From Deinococcus soli (ex Cha et al. 2016) (GTDB lineage Bacteria > Deinococcota > Deinococci > Deinococcales > Deinococcaceae), in contig NZ_CP011389.1 in NCBI RefSeq assembly GCF_001007995.1, positions 1,054,001 through 1,118,000 of the forward strand: 64,000 nucleotides of DNA, read 5' to 3'. The position numbers were made by a program, and so were the translations under genes. Of the stretch, positions 26,110 through 37,245 are shown one piece after another. The first letter of the stretch is position 1, and each line of letters starts with the position of its first letter. The notes below the pieces were generated by a model. It was not told where the DNA came from. It worked only from the letters and a program-made list of their open reading frames with translations, and made no database searches.

Positions 26110-27150
26110 ATGAGCGACCCCTCCCCCACCCGGCCCACGCTGGGCATCACGGCGCTGGGCATGTACGTCCCCAAGCGCGTCGTGCCGAACAGCGACTTCG
26201 AGGCCCGCATGGACACCAACGCCGACTGGATCGAGTCCCGCACCGGCATCCGCGAACGCCGCTTCAGCGCGCCCGACGAGTACACCAGCGACGTGGGCGT
26301 CGGCGCCGTACGCGACATGCTGCGCCGCGACCCACAGGCGCTGCAGGACGTGGACGCTGTCATCTGCGCCACCGTCAGCCCCGACGCGCTGATGCCGTCC
26401 ACCGCCGCGCTGATCGGCATGCAGGTCGGCCTGACCGGCGCGGCCGCCTTCGACCTCTCGACCGCGTGCAGCGGCTTCGTGTACGCCCTGAGCGTCGCGC
26501 AGGGCCTGATCCTCGCGGGCAGCGCCCGGCGCGTCCTCGTGGTGGGCGCCGAGGCGCTGAGCAAGGTCGTGGACCAGAACGACCGCAACACCGCCATCCT
26601 CTTCGGGGACGGCGCGGGCGCCGCCGTGGTCGGCCCGGTCCCCGCCGGGTACGGCTTCCAGGACTTCATCATGGGCGCCGACGGGAACGGCGGGTCCAGC
26701 CTGTACCTGCGCTGCGCCGCCCCCCAGCTGCCGGGCGGGTTCCCCATGGGCGAGTCGGTCGGCATGAACGGCCGCGAGGTCTTCAAGTTCGCCGTGCGCG
26801 TCCTGGGCGACAGCGGCACGCAGGTCCTCGCCAAGAGCGGCCTGACCACCGCCGATGTGGACTGGGTCATCCCGCACCAGGCGAACGTGCGGATCATCGA
26901 GGCCGCCATGGAGCGCTTCGGGCTGCCCATGAACAAGACCATCGTGAACCTCGACCGCTACGGGAATACCAGTTCCGCGACCGTGCCGCTCGTGCTGCGC
27001 GAGGGCGTGGACGCCGGGCAGATCACGGACGGCCAGCAGCTGCTGCTGATCGCGTTCGGCGGCGGCCTGAGCTGGGTGGCGGGCACCATGAAATGGTGGG
27101 GCGGCGCGCCCAGCCTGACCGCCGAGCAGCAGGCAGAGGTGAACGCATGA
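26110..27150 (+). CDS. fabH: Beta-ketoacyl-ACP synthase III
   Basis: FabH condenses acetyl-CoA (or a branched starter) with malonyl-ACP to start fatty acid synthesis. The 346-residue protein has the full catalytic triad: Cys120 in STACSGF, His256 in IPHQANVR and Asn286 in DRYGNTSSA. The N-terminus GITALGMYVPKRVVPN and the segment DWIESRTGIRERRF are typical. It is the first gene of a tight fab cluster; its stop overlaps fabD as ATGA. Starter specificity is not readable by eye, although Deinococcus membranes contain branched and unusual fatty acids. Confidence 0.95.
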   Translation: MSDPSPTRPTLGITALGMYVPKRVVPNSDFEARMDTNADWIESRTGIRERRFSAPDEYTSDVGVGAVRDMLRRDPQALQDVDAVICATVSPDALMPSTAALIGMQVGLTGAAAFDLSTACSGFVYALSVAQGLILAGSARRVLVVGAEALSKVVDQNDRNTAILFGDGAGAAVVGPVPAGYGFQDFIMGADGNGGSSLYLRCAAPQLPGGFPMGESVGMNGREVFKFAVRVLGDSGTQVLAKSGLTTADVDWVIPHQANVRIIEAAMERFGLPMNKTIVNLDRYGNTSSATVPLVLREGVDAGQITDGQQLLLIAFGGGLSWVAGTMKWWGGAPSLTAEQQAEVNA

Positions 27151-28052
27151 AGATCGCCGCACTCTTCCCCGGTCAGGGCTCGCACAGCGTCGGCATGGGC
27201 GCCGACCTGACCACCGCGTTCCCCGAGGCCGCCGAGGTGTACACCCAGGTCGAACATGTCCTGCCGGGCCTGCGCGCCGTGATCGAACAGGGCCCGCCCG
27301 ACGAGCTGACCCTGACCGCCAACCAGCAGCCCGCCCTGGTCGCCGCGAGTGTCGCCGCGTACCGCGCGTGGCGCGCGCACACCGGCCTGACGCCCGCGTT
27401 CGCCGCCGGGCACTCGCTGGGCGAGTACTCCGCCCTGGTCGCCGCGGACGCCCTGAGCCTCGGGGACGCGCTGCGCCTGACCCGCCAGCGCGGCAAACTC
27501 ATGCAGGCGGCCGTGCCGGTCGGCGCGGGCGCCATGAGCGCCGTCATGGGCGACCCGGCCATCGTCGCGGAAGTCTGCGCCGGGACCGAGGGCGCGCAAC
27601 CCGCGAACTTCAACGCGCCCACCCAGACCGTCATCAGCGGCACGAAGGAAGGCGTGGAGGCCGCGAACGCCGCCCTGAAGGCGCGCGGCCTGAAGGCCAT
27701 CCCCCTGAAGGTCAGCGCGCCCTTCCACTGCCCGCTGATGGCGCCCGCCGCCGCCGGGCTCGCCCCGGAGCTCCAGACGACCGCGTTCACGCCGCCCGCC
27801 TTCCCGGTTTACGCGAACGTCACCGCGCAACCGAACACCGACCCGACCGCCCTGCCGGGCCTGCTGACCGAGCAGATTACCGGGGCCGTGCGCTGGGTCG
27901 AGACCATCCAGGCCCTCGCCGAAGCGGGCGCGGACGTGTTCATCGAGTTCGGCCCCGGCACCGTCCTGACTGGCCTCGTGAAGCGCATCCTGCCCGACGC
28001 CCGCACCCTCAACGTCGGCAGCGCCGCGCAGGTCCAGGACTTCACGCTGTGA
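27147..28052 (+). CDS. fabD: Malonyl-CoA:ACP transacylase
   Basis: FabD moves the malonyl group from CoA to acyl carrier protein. The 301-residue protein begins MKIAALFPGQGSHSVGMG, and has the active Ser90 in GHSLGEYSAL and His194 in SAPFHCPLM. The late segment FIEFGPGTVLTGLVKRI is diagnostic. ATG 27147 overlaps the fabH stop; a longer reading of the same frame across fabH is spurious. The stop overlaps the next gene as GTGA. Confidence 0.95.
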   Translation: MKIAALFPGQGSHSVGMGADLTTAFPEAAEVYTQVEHVLPGLRAVIEQGPPDELTLTANQQPALVAASVAAYRAWRAHTGLTPAFAAGHSLGEYSALVAADALSLGDALRLTRQRGKLMQAAVPVGAGAMSAVMGDPAIVAEVCAGTEGAQPANFNAPTQTVISGTKEGVEAANAALKARGLKAIPLKVSAPFHCPLMAPAAAGLAPELQTTAFTPPAFPVYANVTAQPNTDPTALPGLLTEQITGAVRWVETIQALAEAGADVFIEFGPGTVLTGLVKRILPDARTLNVGSAAQVQDFTL

Positions 28053-28594
28053 ACCCCCACCGCCGGGATGAGGTGCTGGCCGGCCTGACCGACGCGCAGA
28101 CCACCTGGACCGCCTATGCCCAGGCGCTGCCGCTGGAGACGTTCTTTCAGGCGCCGTCCCCCGGCCGCTGGGCTCCCATCACGCACCTGCGCCACCTGAC
28201 CCTCACGCACCGCCGCGTGACCCAGGGCCTGAGCACGCCGCGGCCCGTCCTGCGGGTCATGTTCGGCACGCCGGGTCCAGCCCGCCGCTACGCCGAACTG
28301 GTCAGCGCCTACCAGGCGGCACTCGCGGCCGGGGGCACCGCCCCGGACCGTTACGTGCCCGCCCTGGACCGGACGGTCGCTGAACCGGTCCGCGACGAAG
28401 CGCTGGCCGCGTACGCCACCGGCGCGGCGGCCCTGCGCGGGGCCCTGGCCCGCTGGTCCGAGCCTGACCTGGACGCCCACGCCCTGCCGCACGACCTGCT
28501 GGGCCGCCTGAGCGTGCGGGAGGTGGCGCTGTTTACCCTGTATCACGATCATCATCATCTTCGCGGCGTCCGGACCGCACTGGAGACCCCATGA
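28049..28594 (+). CDS. DinB-like protein inside the fab operon
   Basis: A 181-residue alpha-helical protein of the DinB/YfiT superfamily type. The metal-binding histidines are in place: HLRHLTLTH near residues 48-56 and the C-terminal YHDHHHLRGVR near 165-175. Proteins of this fold are often thiol-dependent metalloenzymes (for example bacillithiol or mycothiol transferases), but no substrate can be inferred. It overlaps fabD by 4 nt and fabG by 4 nt, so it is translated in step with fatty acid genes. That context is unusual and suggests a role tied to lipid or thiol metabolism, or simple hitchhiking. Confidence 0.72.
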   Translation: MNPHRRDEVLAGLTDAQTTWTAYAQALPLETFFQAPSPGRWAPITHLRHLTLTHRRVTQGLSTPRPVLRVMFGTPGPARRYAELVSAYQAALAAGGTAPDRYVPALDRTVAEPVRDEALAAYATGAAALRGALARWSEPDLDAHALPHDLLGRLSVREVALFTLYHDHHHLRGVRTALETP

Positions 28595-29340
28595 CCCAAT
28601 CCACCCGTAAAGTCGCCCTGGTGACCGGCAGCAGCCGGGGCCTGGGCCGAGCCATGGCCCTCAAACTCGCGCAGGGCGGCTTCGACGTCGCCATTCACTA
28701 CGGCCGGAACGCCGACGAGGCCCGCAAGGTCGCCGCCGAGGCCGCCACGCACGGCGTCCGCGCCGAGGTGTTCGGCGCCGACCTGACCGTCCCCGCGAAC
28801 GCCGGAGCGCTCGTCGAGGATGTCATCAAGACCATGGGCCGCCTGGACGTGCTCGTGAACAACGCCGGGATCACGCGGGACACCCTCGCGATCCGTATGA
28901 AGGACGAGGACTGGGACGCCGTGATCCAGACGAACCTGTCGAGTGCGTTCACCGCGTGCCGAGCGGCGATCAAGCACATGATGCGCGCCCGTTCGGGCCG
29001 GATCATCAACATCGCCAGCGTGGTCGGCCTGATGGGCAACCCCGGGCAGGCGAACTACGTGGCGAGCAAGGCGGGGCTGATCGGCCTGACCAAGGCGCTG
29101 GCCAAGGAGTACGGCGGGCGCGGCATCACCGTGAACGCCGTGGCGCCCGGCTTCATCGAGAGTGACATGACCGCGCAACTGCCCGAGACCGTGCAGCAGG
29201 CGTACCTGGGCGGCATTCCCCTGGCGCGCTTCGGGCAGCCGGAGGAGGTCGCGGCGCTCGTGGCGTTCCTGGCCAGCGACGGCGCAGGGTACATCACCGG
29301 GCAGACCATCGGCGTGGATGGCGGCCTGAATCCTCACTGA
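28591..29340 (+). CDS. fabG: 3-oxoacyl-ACP reductase
   Basis: FabG reduces 3-oxoacyl-ACP with NADPH in the elongation cycle. The 249-residue short-chain dehydrogenase has the cofactor motif TGSSRGLG (residues about 11-18), NNAG near 90, the catalytic Ser in INIASVVG, Tyr156 and Lys160 in NYVASKAG, and a typical C-terminus GQTIGVDGGL. ATG overlaps the upstream DinB-like stop (ATGA). It ends the first fab transcript before the acpP control region. Confidence 0.95.
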   Translation: MTQSTRKVALVTGSSRGLGRAMALKLAQGGFDVAIHYGRNADEARKVAAEAATHGVRAEVFGADLTVPANAGALVEDVIKTMGRLDVLVNNAGITRDTLAIRMKDEDWDAVIQTNLSSAFTACRAAIKHMMRARSGRIINIASVVGLMGNPGQANYVASKAGLIGLTKALAKEYGGRGITVNAVAPGFIESDMTAQLPETVQQAYLGGIPLARFGQPEEVAALVAFLASDGAGYITGQTIGVDGGLNPH

Positions 29341-29371
29341 GAGCAGCGTCTACACCCGCCTTTTCCGGTCC

Positions 29372-29388
29372 TTTGAACCCCGTTCAAA
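29372..29388 (+). promoter_or_regulatory. Perfect palindrome upstream of acpP
   Basis: TTTGAAC-CCC-GTTCAAA is a perfect 17-bp palindrome. It shares the TTGAAC/GTTCAA half sites with the fabH operator, but with a 3-nt instead of a 4-nt centre. A candidate -10 TAGACT at 29416-29421 lies downstream. I infer that one regulator controls both fab units. Confidence 0.6.
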
Positions 29389-29454
29389 TCAGCCGACTCT
29401 CATGGGCGCCGCGTGTAGACTGGCGCAGACTTCAGTATCAGGAGGTACGAACTC

Positions 29455-29685
29455 ATGGCAACTTTTGATGATGTGAAAGACGTGATCGTGGACAAGCTGG
29501 GTGTCGACGCCGACAAGGTGAGCCCCGAAGCGCGCTTCGTGGAGGACCTGGGCGCGGACAGCCTGGAGACCGTGGAACTGATCATGGGTCTGGAAGACAA
29601 GTTCGGCATCACCATCAGCGATGAGGACGCCGAGACGATCCGCACCGTGCAGGCCGCTGTCGATTACATCGAGAGCAAGCAGTAA
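29455..29685 (+). CDS. acpP: Acyl carrier protein
   Basis: A 76-residue acidic carrier protein. Ser36 in GADSLETVE receives the 4'-phosphopantetheine arm that holds growing acyl chains. The sequence [18 protein letters not shown] and the helix II-III pattern are standard. A strong AGGAGGT at 29440-29446 precedes ATG, so this highly expressed gene has a leader, unlike fabH. It lies between fabG and fabF, the usual order. Confidence 0.97.
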   Translation: MATFDDVKDVIVDKLGVDADKVSPEARFVEDLGADSLETVELIMGLEDKFGITISDEDAETIRTVQAAVDYIESKQ

Positions 29686-29688
29686 CTT

Positions 29689-29740
29689 CCCTGGTCGGGT
29701 CAGCCCGGCCCAGGGGACAGTGACGTCCGCACAGGACGTC
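29689..29740 (+). terminator. Two hairpins between acpP and fabF
   Basis: CCCTGG (29689-29694)/CCAGGG (29710-29715) is followed by GACGTCC (29722-29728)/GGACGTC (29734-29740). No T tail follows, so this may be a partial terminator or an RNA stability element that raises acpP over fabF. A possible -10 TACTTT for fabF is at 29778-29783. Confidence 0.5.
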
Positions 29741-29829
29741 CGGCGGGCGGGGTGCGGGCACAGATCCGCCTCCCGCCTCTACTTTTTCCGGGTGGCCCCT
29801 GTGGGCGCGCCCAGTCAGGAGGGAAGCCA

Positions 29830-31074
29830 GTGGGTGTTTCAGGACTGAAACGGGTGGTGATCACGGGCCTGGGGCCGGTCACGCCGATCGGGGTGGGCGC
29901 GCATGCGTTCGCGCAGGCGCAGCGGGCCGGGAAGAGCGGCATCTCGACCATCACGCGCTTTGACCCGGTGGATACGGGCAGCAAGATCGCGGGGGAAGTG
30001 AACGACGACCTGTCCGCGTTCGTGGATCCGCGCGAGGCGAAGAAACTCGACCGGTACGTGCAGCTGGCCCTGGCGGGCGCGGCGCTGGCCGTGCAGGACA
30101 GCGGCCTGAGCGAGGACGAGCTGCGCGGCGAGCGCACCGGCGCCGTGATCGGCAGCGGCATCGGCGGCGTGAAGACCTTCGAGGATCAGGCGGGCGTGCT
30201 GCACTCGCGCGGCGCGGGGCGCATCAGCCCCATGTTCATCCCGATGATGATTGCGAACATGGCCACCGGGCACGTCGCCATGCGGTACGGCGCGACCGGC
30301 CCGAGCAGCACGGTTGTCACCGCCTGCGCCACGGGCACCGGCGCGATCGGGGACGCGGCGCGCTACATCCAGCTGGGCCTGGCGGACGTGATGATCGCCG
30401 GGGGCAGCGAGGCCGCCATCACGCCCATCGCGATCGGGGGCTTCTCGAACATGAAGGCCCTGTCCACCCGCAACGACGAGCCGGCACTCGCCAGCCGCCC
30501 CTTCAGCGCCACCCGTGACGGCTTCGTGCTGGGCGAGGGCGCGGGCGTCGTCGTGCTGGAGGAGTACGGGCACGCCGTGAAGCGCGGCGCGACCATCTAC
30601 GCCGAGGTCGTCGGGTACGGCACCAGCGCCGACGCGCACCACATCACCATGCCCGCCCCCGAGGGCCGAGGCGCGCAGGTCGCCATGCGCATGGCGCTCG
30701 CCACGGCAGGCGTGAACCCCGATCAGGTCGGGTACATCAACGCGCACGGCACGAGCACGCACTTCAACGACCTGCACGAGACGCAGGGCATCAAACACGT
30801 GTTCGGCGACCACGCCCACAAGCTGGCCATCAGCTCCACGAAGAGCATGACCGGGCACCTGCTCGGCGCGGCAGGCGCCGTGGAAGCCATCGCGGTCGCG
30901 CAGGCCCTGAAGGACGGCGTCCTGCCGCCCACCATCAACCTCACCGACCCCGACCCGGCCCTCGACCTGGACTACATTCCCCTGGAAGCCCGCGAGACGC
31001 AGGTGGAGTACGCGCTGAGCAACTCCTTCGCGTTCGGCGGCCAGAACGCCGCGCTGCTGTTCAAGAAGATCTGA
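29830..31074 (+). CDS. fabF: Beta-ketoacyl-ACP synthase II
   Basis: FabF elongates acyl-ACP by condensation with malonyl-ACP. The 414-residue protein has Cys166 in VTACATG, His306 in NAHGTSTHFND and His343 in SMTGHLLGAAG, the Cys-His-His triad of the KAS I/II type. The length matches the family (about 410). GTG 29830 is chosen since AGGAGG at 29817-29822 is ideally placed and the product then starts MGVSGLKRVVITGLG. A dispersed repeat begins right after the stop. Confidence 0.95.
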   Translation: MGVSGLKRVVITGLGPVTPIGVGAHAFAQAQRAGKSGISTITRFDPVDTGSKIAGEVNDDLSAFVDPREAKKLDRYVQLALAGAALAVQDSGLSEDELRGERTGAVIGSGIGGVKTFEDQAGVLHSRGAGRISPMFIPMMIANMATGHVAMRYGATGPSSTVVTACATGTGAIGDAARYIQLGLADVMIAGGSEAAITPIAIGGFSNMKALSTRNDEPALASRPFSATRDGFVLGEGAGVVVLEEYGHAVKRGATIYAEVVGYGTSADAHHITMPAPEGRGAQVAMRMALATAGVNPDQVGYINAHGTSTHFNDLHETQGIKHVFGDHAHKLAISSTKSMTGHLLGAAGAVEAIAVAQALKDGVLPPTINLTDPDPALDLDYIPLEARETQVEYALSNSFAFGGQNAALLFKKI

Positions 31075-31175
31075 AACTCCGGTTGAATGGTTTGCAAAAA
31101 CCGTTCAATCCGAGCGAAGCGAGCAGGAGGAGAGCGGAGTCCGGGCGTGGAGTTCAACGATGAGGCCCCATCCGA
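31075..31175 (+). repeat. Dispersed repeat, family A copy (short)
   Basis: Starts with a hairpin TTGAATGGTTT/AAACCGTTCAA (about 31083-31108), followed by CCGAGCG, GAGCAGGAGGAG and the block CCGGGCGTGGAGTT found in all family A copies. Compared with the copy at 62546-62700, the C-G pair in the stem is replaced by T-A. Confidence 0.7.
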
Positions 31176-31223
31176 TCACTGGAGGGGGCCTCTGCTGTTC
31201 CTACTTTCGACTGATTGCTGCCC

Positions 31224-34145
<2,922 letters not shown>

Positions 34146-34344
34146 ATGCCCGGCAGTCTAAACCCGGTCCCGGCGCGACGTGAGGGAAGTCAGGCACGAT
34201 TCAGGCGGCCGCCAGGGGTGGCGGGAAGGGGTGGCCGGAACGCCGGGGGGAGCGGCGGACATCCGCGCGGAGCACCCCGCGCGCTGCGCTCCGTATCACG
34301 GTTCGTTCACCGCCGCGCGGTCCGGCGCGGCTACACTGCTCGGT

Positions 34345-35346
34345 ATGGCACATTCGCGTTTCGCTGCCCGGCGGGGGCTGGGCGTCCTGCTGGCCTGCGC
34401 GCTGCCCGCCTTCGGGATGGTCGCGTGCGGGCAGGACCTGACCGGCACGTCCAGTACCAGTGCGCGCGACGCGCTGTACTTCAACGACCGCGCCAGCGGC
34501 CTGCCCCCGGTGTACATCCAGGAACCGTATTCGGCGCCCATCGAGGTCGCGGGCGGCGCGGGACCGTACACCGTCCGCCGCATCGAGGGTACCCTCCCGC
34601 CCGGGCTGACGCTGACCGGCACGACCCTGAGCGGTACACCCACGAAGACCGGGACGTACACCTTCACGCTGGAGGTCACGGATTCCACGCTGAGCAGCAA
34701 GCAGAAATCCTACACCCTGAACGTGCAGGAACTGCCGCCCCTGAGCCTCAGCCTGACCCTGCCGACTGGCGAGATCCGCGGCGAGACGCGCGTGCCGCTG
34801 CTGATCGCCGCGCCGCGCAGCGTCCGGGCCGCGCGCGTCACGTGGACCCTGCCGGAGAAGGTGACGGTCACGCGCGTGCAGCCCGAGGGGGGCGCGCTGG
34901 TGTTCTGGCGGCAGGACGGGACGCGCCTGACGGTGGACCTGGGCTTCAAGGCGGTGCCGCGCAGCGGGTCGCGCGTGGCACTGATCAGCGTGAAGCCGGG
35001 CGCGCCCGTCACCCTGAGCAGCCCCGACCTGGGTTACGAGGCGCGCGGCGGGGACGGCAAGGTGCTCGCGCAGAAACTGACGGCCGCCGAGCAGAAGACA
35101 CTCGACGAGCAGAAGGCCGCCGAGCAGAAAGCGGCCCAGGAAAAGGCGGCGCAGGAGAAGGCTGCGCAGGAAAAAGCCCCGGAAGCGAAACCGGGTGACG
35201 TGAAGCCGGGCACTTCCACCCCGACCGACGCGCCGAAGACCGGGACGGACACCACCCCGCCGGGCGAGGCGCCGAAGACGGACCCGCCGAAGACCGAGCC
35301 GACCCCCACCCCTCCGCCCTCGGGCGGCGCGGGAGGTGGCAAGTGA
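34345..35346 (+). CDS. Lipoprotein with Ig-like and cohesin-like domains
   Basis: A 333-residue secreted protein. The signal segment ends in MVAC with Cys28 as a possible lipidation site. A putative Ig domain (about 50-128, with [18 protein letters not shown]) is followed by a beta domain (about 132-240) whose layout resembles a cohesin: ETRVPLLIAAP, then VRAARVTWTLPEKVTV, then LTVDLGFKAVP and VALISVKPGAPVTL. After this come an Ala/Lys/Gln-rich helix (243-280) and a Pro/Thr tail. TACACT is 7 nt upstream of ATG, suggesting a leaderless mRNA. The cohesin call is my inference; it is supported by a dockerin gene two genes downstream. Confidence 0.6.
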   Translation: MAHSRFAARRGLGVLLACALPAFGMVACGQDLTGTSSTSARDALYFNDRASGLPPVYIQEPYSAPIEVAGGAGPYTVRRIEGTLPPGLTLTGTTLSGTPTKTGTYTFTLEVTDSTLSSKQKSYTLNVQELPPLSLSLTLPTGEIRGETRVPLLIAAPRSVRAARVTWTLPEKVTVTRVQPEGGALVFWRQDGTRLTVDLGFKAVPRSGSRVALISVKPGAPVTLSSPDLGYEARGGDGKVLAQKLTAAEQKTLDEQKAAEQKAAQEKAAQEKAAQEKAPEAKPGDVKPGTSTPTDAPKTGTDTTPPGEAPKTDPPKTEPTPTPPPSGGAGGGK

Positions 35347-35798
35347 ACGCGCGCACGTTGCTGCTGGGCGCGGCCCTGGCCGTGCTCTCCCCTGCCCTGG
35401 CGACCACGGCGCCCACGCTGACGCTGACGCAGCAGGCGCAGCGGGCCGAGGTGATCGTCCGCGCCACGCTGGGCACCCCCGCCGAGGTGAAGGACGGGGA
35501 GGTCACGTACCTCGCGTACCCGCTGACCGTCACCGAGACCATCGCCGGGGACGCCGCGAAGCTGCCGCAGCAGGACGGCAAGCCCGCCCTGTTCGTCCTG
35601 AAGGGCGTGGACAGCCTGCCCGACCTGCGCGCGGGCCTGGAGGTTGTGGCGCTGCTGTACGCGTCCAGGCTGGACAGTCCGGTCGTGGGCTTCAATCAGG
35701 GGCTGTACCCCGTGACGGCCGGGAAGGTCGCGGCGGGCGACATCACCGATCCCACGAAACTGCGTGAGGCGCTGCTGGGCGCCCGGGGAGGCAAGTGA
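35343..35798 (+). CDS. Secreted hypothetical protein of the cohesin/dockerin operon
   Basis: A 151-residue protein with signal peptide MNARTLLLGAALAVLSPALA. The mature part of about 130 residues (TLTLTQQAQRAEVIVRATLG through DITDPTKLREALLG) appears as a mixed alpha/beta domain with strands alternating with short helices. I do not recognise a family. It overlaps the upstream gene by 4 nt (GTGA) and the downstream gene by 1-4 nt, so it is the middle cistron of a coupled three-gene unit. Confidence 0.65.
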   Translation: MNARTLLLGAALAVLSPALATTAPTLTLTQQAQRAEVIVRATLGTPAEVKDGEVTYLAYPLTVTETIAGDAAKLPQQDGKPALFVLKGVDSLPDLRAGLEVVALLYASRLDSPVVGFNQGLYPVTAGKVAAGDITDPTKLREALLGARGGK

Positions 35799-36322
35799 TG
35801 CGCGCCCATTCCCTCCTGCTGGCCCTGGCGGGCAGCGTCCTGCTGGGCTCTGCCGGGGCGGTCAGCGTGAAGCTCCGTCCGCAGGGTGAGGAGCTGACGA
35901 AGGCGGTGCAGGCCGCGCTGGCCGCCCTGTCCACCCCCGACTTCCCGGTCACGCTGGACACCAGCGGCGGCCCCATCCTGACGCTGGGCGGCGCCGCCCC
36001 ATTCAGCCCGGACGTCGCCGCCCGCAGCTTTGGCCTGGGCACCGAGCGCCGCATCGAGTTCAATCCGCGCGGCCCGCTGAACATCCAGGACGCCGTCCGC
36101 GCGGAACTGACCCGCGAGTGGAAACTGACCGACTGGACGACCGCCAGCGCCCGCGCACGCCTGAGCGGCGCGGACCTGAACGGCGACGGCAAGATCGACC
36201 TGACCGACCTCGCGCTGCTGATGAACAACTACGGCAAGTCGACCAGCATCGGCGACCTGGACGGCAACGGCAAGGTGGACGACGCCGACCTGAAACTGTT
36301 CAGCGCGCAGTACAAGCTGTAG
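35798..36322 (+). CDS. Secreted dockerin domain protein
   Basis: A 174-residue protein with a signal peptide (about 1-21). The C-terminal 55 residues (121-174) form a type I dockerin: two calcium-binding loops, the first with Asp126, Asn128, Asp130 and Asp137 in GADLNGDGKIDLTDL, the second with Asp153, Asp155, Asn157 and Asp164 in GDLDGNGKVDDADL. The remaining part is an unknown domain. Dockerins bind cohesins, and a cohesin-like lipoprotein is encoded in the same operon. GTG 35795 is an alternative start. Possible function: calcium-dependent attachment of this protein to the cell surface. Confidence 0.75.
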   Translation: MRAHSLLLALAGSVLLGSAGAVSVKLRPQGEELTKAVQAALAALSTPDFPVTLDTSGGPILTLGGAAPFSPDVAARSFGLGTERRIEFNPRGPLNIQDAVRAELTREWKLTDWTTASARARLSGADLNGDGKIDLTDLALLMNNYGKSTSIGDLDGNGKVDDADLKLFSAQYKL

Positions 36323-36335
36323 AGGGGTGTGGGGA

Positions 36336-36382
36336 GTGGGCTGTGGGTTGTGGGAACAGATTGCTGTCCGCCCACAGCCCAC
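36336..36382 (+). terminator. Inverted repeat after the dockerin gene
   Basis: GTGGGCTGTGGG (36336-36347) and CCCACAGCCCAC (36371-36382) form a perfect 12-bp stem with a 23-nt loop. GTGGGTTGTGGG-like motifs also occur (as reverse complement) at 52675-52706 and 54442-54494, so this is also a short dispersed motif. Confidence 0.55.
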
Positions 36383-36436
36383 ACCCCACAACCCCATCAC
36401 AGACAGGCGGGGCGGGGCGCTGCTACGCTGCGCGGC

Positions 36437-36652
36437 ATGACTGGTGAACGAGGGTACCCCGAGCAGGACACGATCGACCTTCAGGACTTCCTGAAGATGC
36501 GCGGCATGGTGGAGACCGGCGGCGAGGCGAAGTTCCGCGTGCAGGGCGGCGAGGTGCGGCTGAACGGTGAGATCGAGACGCGCCGCCGCAAGAAACTGCG
36601 CCGTGGGGACATCGTGGAGTACGCCGGGGAGCGCGTGCGGGTGGATTTCTAA
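36437..36652 (+). CDS. S4-like RNA-binding protein (YbcJ/RlbA type)
   Basis: A 71-residue protein consisting almost only of a small S4 domain: LQDFLKMRGMVETGGEAK, then VQGGEVRLNGEIETRRRKKL, then RGDIVEYAGERVRVDF. Such small S4 proteins bind structured RNA, perhaps rRNA. TACGCT lies 7 nt upstream of the ATG, a leaderless start; earlier in-frame starts come from the preceding inverted repeat. It is followed by the DUF1684 gene at a 1-nt gap. Confidence 0.82.
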   Translation: MTGERGYPEQDTIDLQDFLKMRGMVETGGEAKFRVQGGEVRLNGEIETRRRKKLRRGDIVEYAGERVRVDF

Positions 36653-36653
36653 C

Positions 36654-37199
36654 GTGACCGCCTCGGCGTACGAGGCGGCGGTGCTGGATTTCCGCCGCCG
36701 CAAGGACGAGCACTTCGCGGCGGGGCGCGGTCCGGTGGACCCGGCGGCGTTCGCGGGCCTGTCGTACTTCCCGCCGGATGAGGCGTGGGCGTTCACGGTG
36801 CTGCTCGACCCGCTGCCGCAGGCTGACGCGGGCGCGGAGTGGACGCTGGAGACGAACACGGGCGAGACGCGCACCATGACCCGCATCGGGCAGGTGCAGC
36901 TGCCCCTCCCGGACGGCGAGCGGACGCTGCTGGTGTTCGCGCCGCTGGGTGAGGAGCGCCCGGAGCGGGTGTTCATTCCGTTCCGTGATGCCACGAGCGG
37001 GGAGGCCACGTACGGCGCGGGCCGTTACCTGGACGCGCCCCTTGACCGTCAATTGGGTGGGGACGGCGCGCTGGTGCGGGTGGATTTCAATCTGGCGTAC
37101 CATCCGTACTGCGCGTACGGGGACGGGTGGACGTGCCCGCTGCCGCCCCGCGAGAACTGGCTGCCGGACGCGGTGACGGCCGGCGAACGCCTGAGCTGA
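36654..37199 (+). CDS. DUF1684 family protein
   Basis: A 181-residue DUF1684 protein, a family of unknown function common in Deinococcus and actinobacteria. The C-terminal signature FNLAYHPYCAYGDGWTCPLP followed by PRENWLPDAVTAGER is diagnostic, with two cysteines that may bind metal or form a disulfide. An N-terminal pattern of YEAAVLDFRRRKDEHFA is also typical. GTG 36654 starts one base after the S4 gene stop, so the two are probably co-expressed. No function can be assigned. Confidence 0.82.
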   Translation: MTASAYEAAVLDFRRRKDEHFAAGRGPVDPAAFAGLSYFPPDEAWAFTVLLDPLPQADAGAEWTLETNTGETRTMTRIGQVQLPLPDGERTLLVFAPLGEERPERVFIPFRDATSGEATYGAGRYLDAPLDRQLGGDGALVRVDFNLAYHPYCAYGDGWTCPLPPRENWLPDAVTAGERLS

Positions 37200-37245
37200 A
37201 ACGGGCTGAGGTGGACGAGGAGCACCCGCCCCCCCCAGCCCGTTT
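37199..37245. terminator. Bidirectional terminator
   Basis: AAACGGGCTG (37199-37208) pairs perfectly with CAGCCCGTTT (37236-37245) between the convergent DUF1684 and comF genes. The minus side ends in an A run that reads as T on the other strand. Confidence 0.75.

Noticed and set aside
26094..27146. An extension of fabD upstream through fabH.
   Set aside because: FabH is certain here, and ATG 27147 gives a FabD of normal length with the typical N-terminus.
24490..27162. An 890-codon minus-strand frame over tig and fabH.
   Set aside because: The plus strand encodes trigger factor and FabH with all key residues; the minus product has no recognisable domain.
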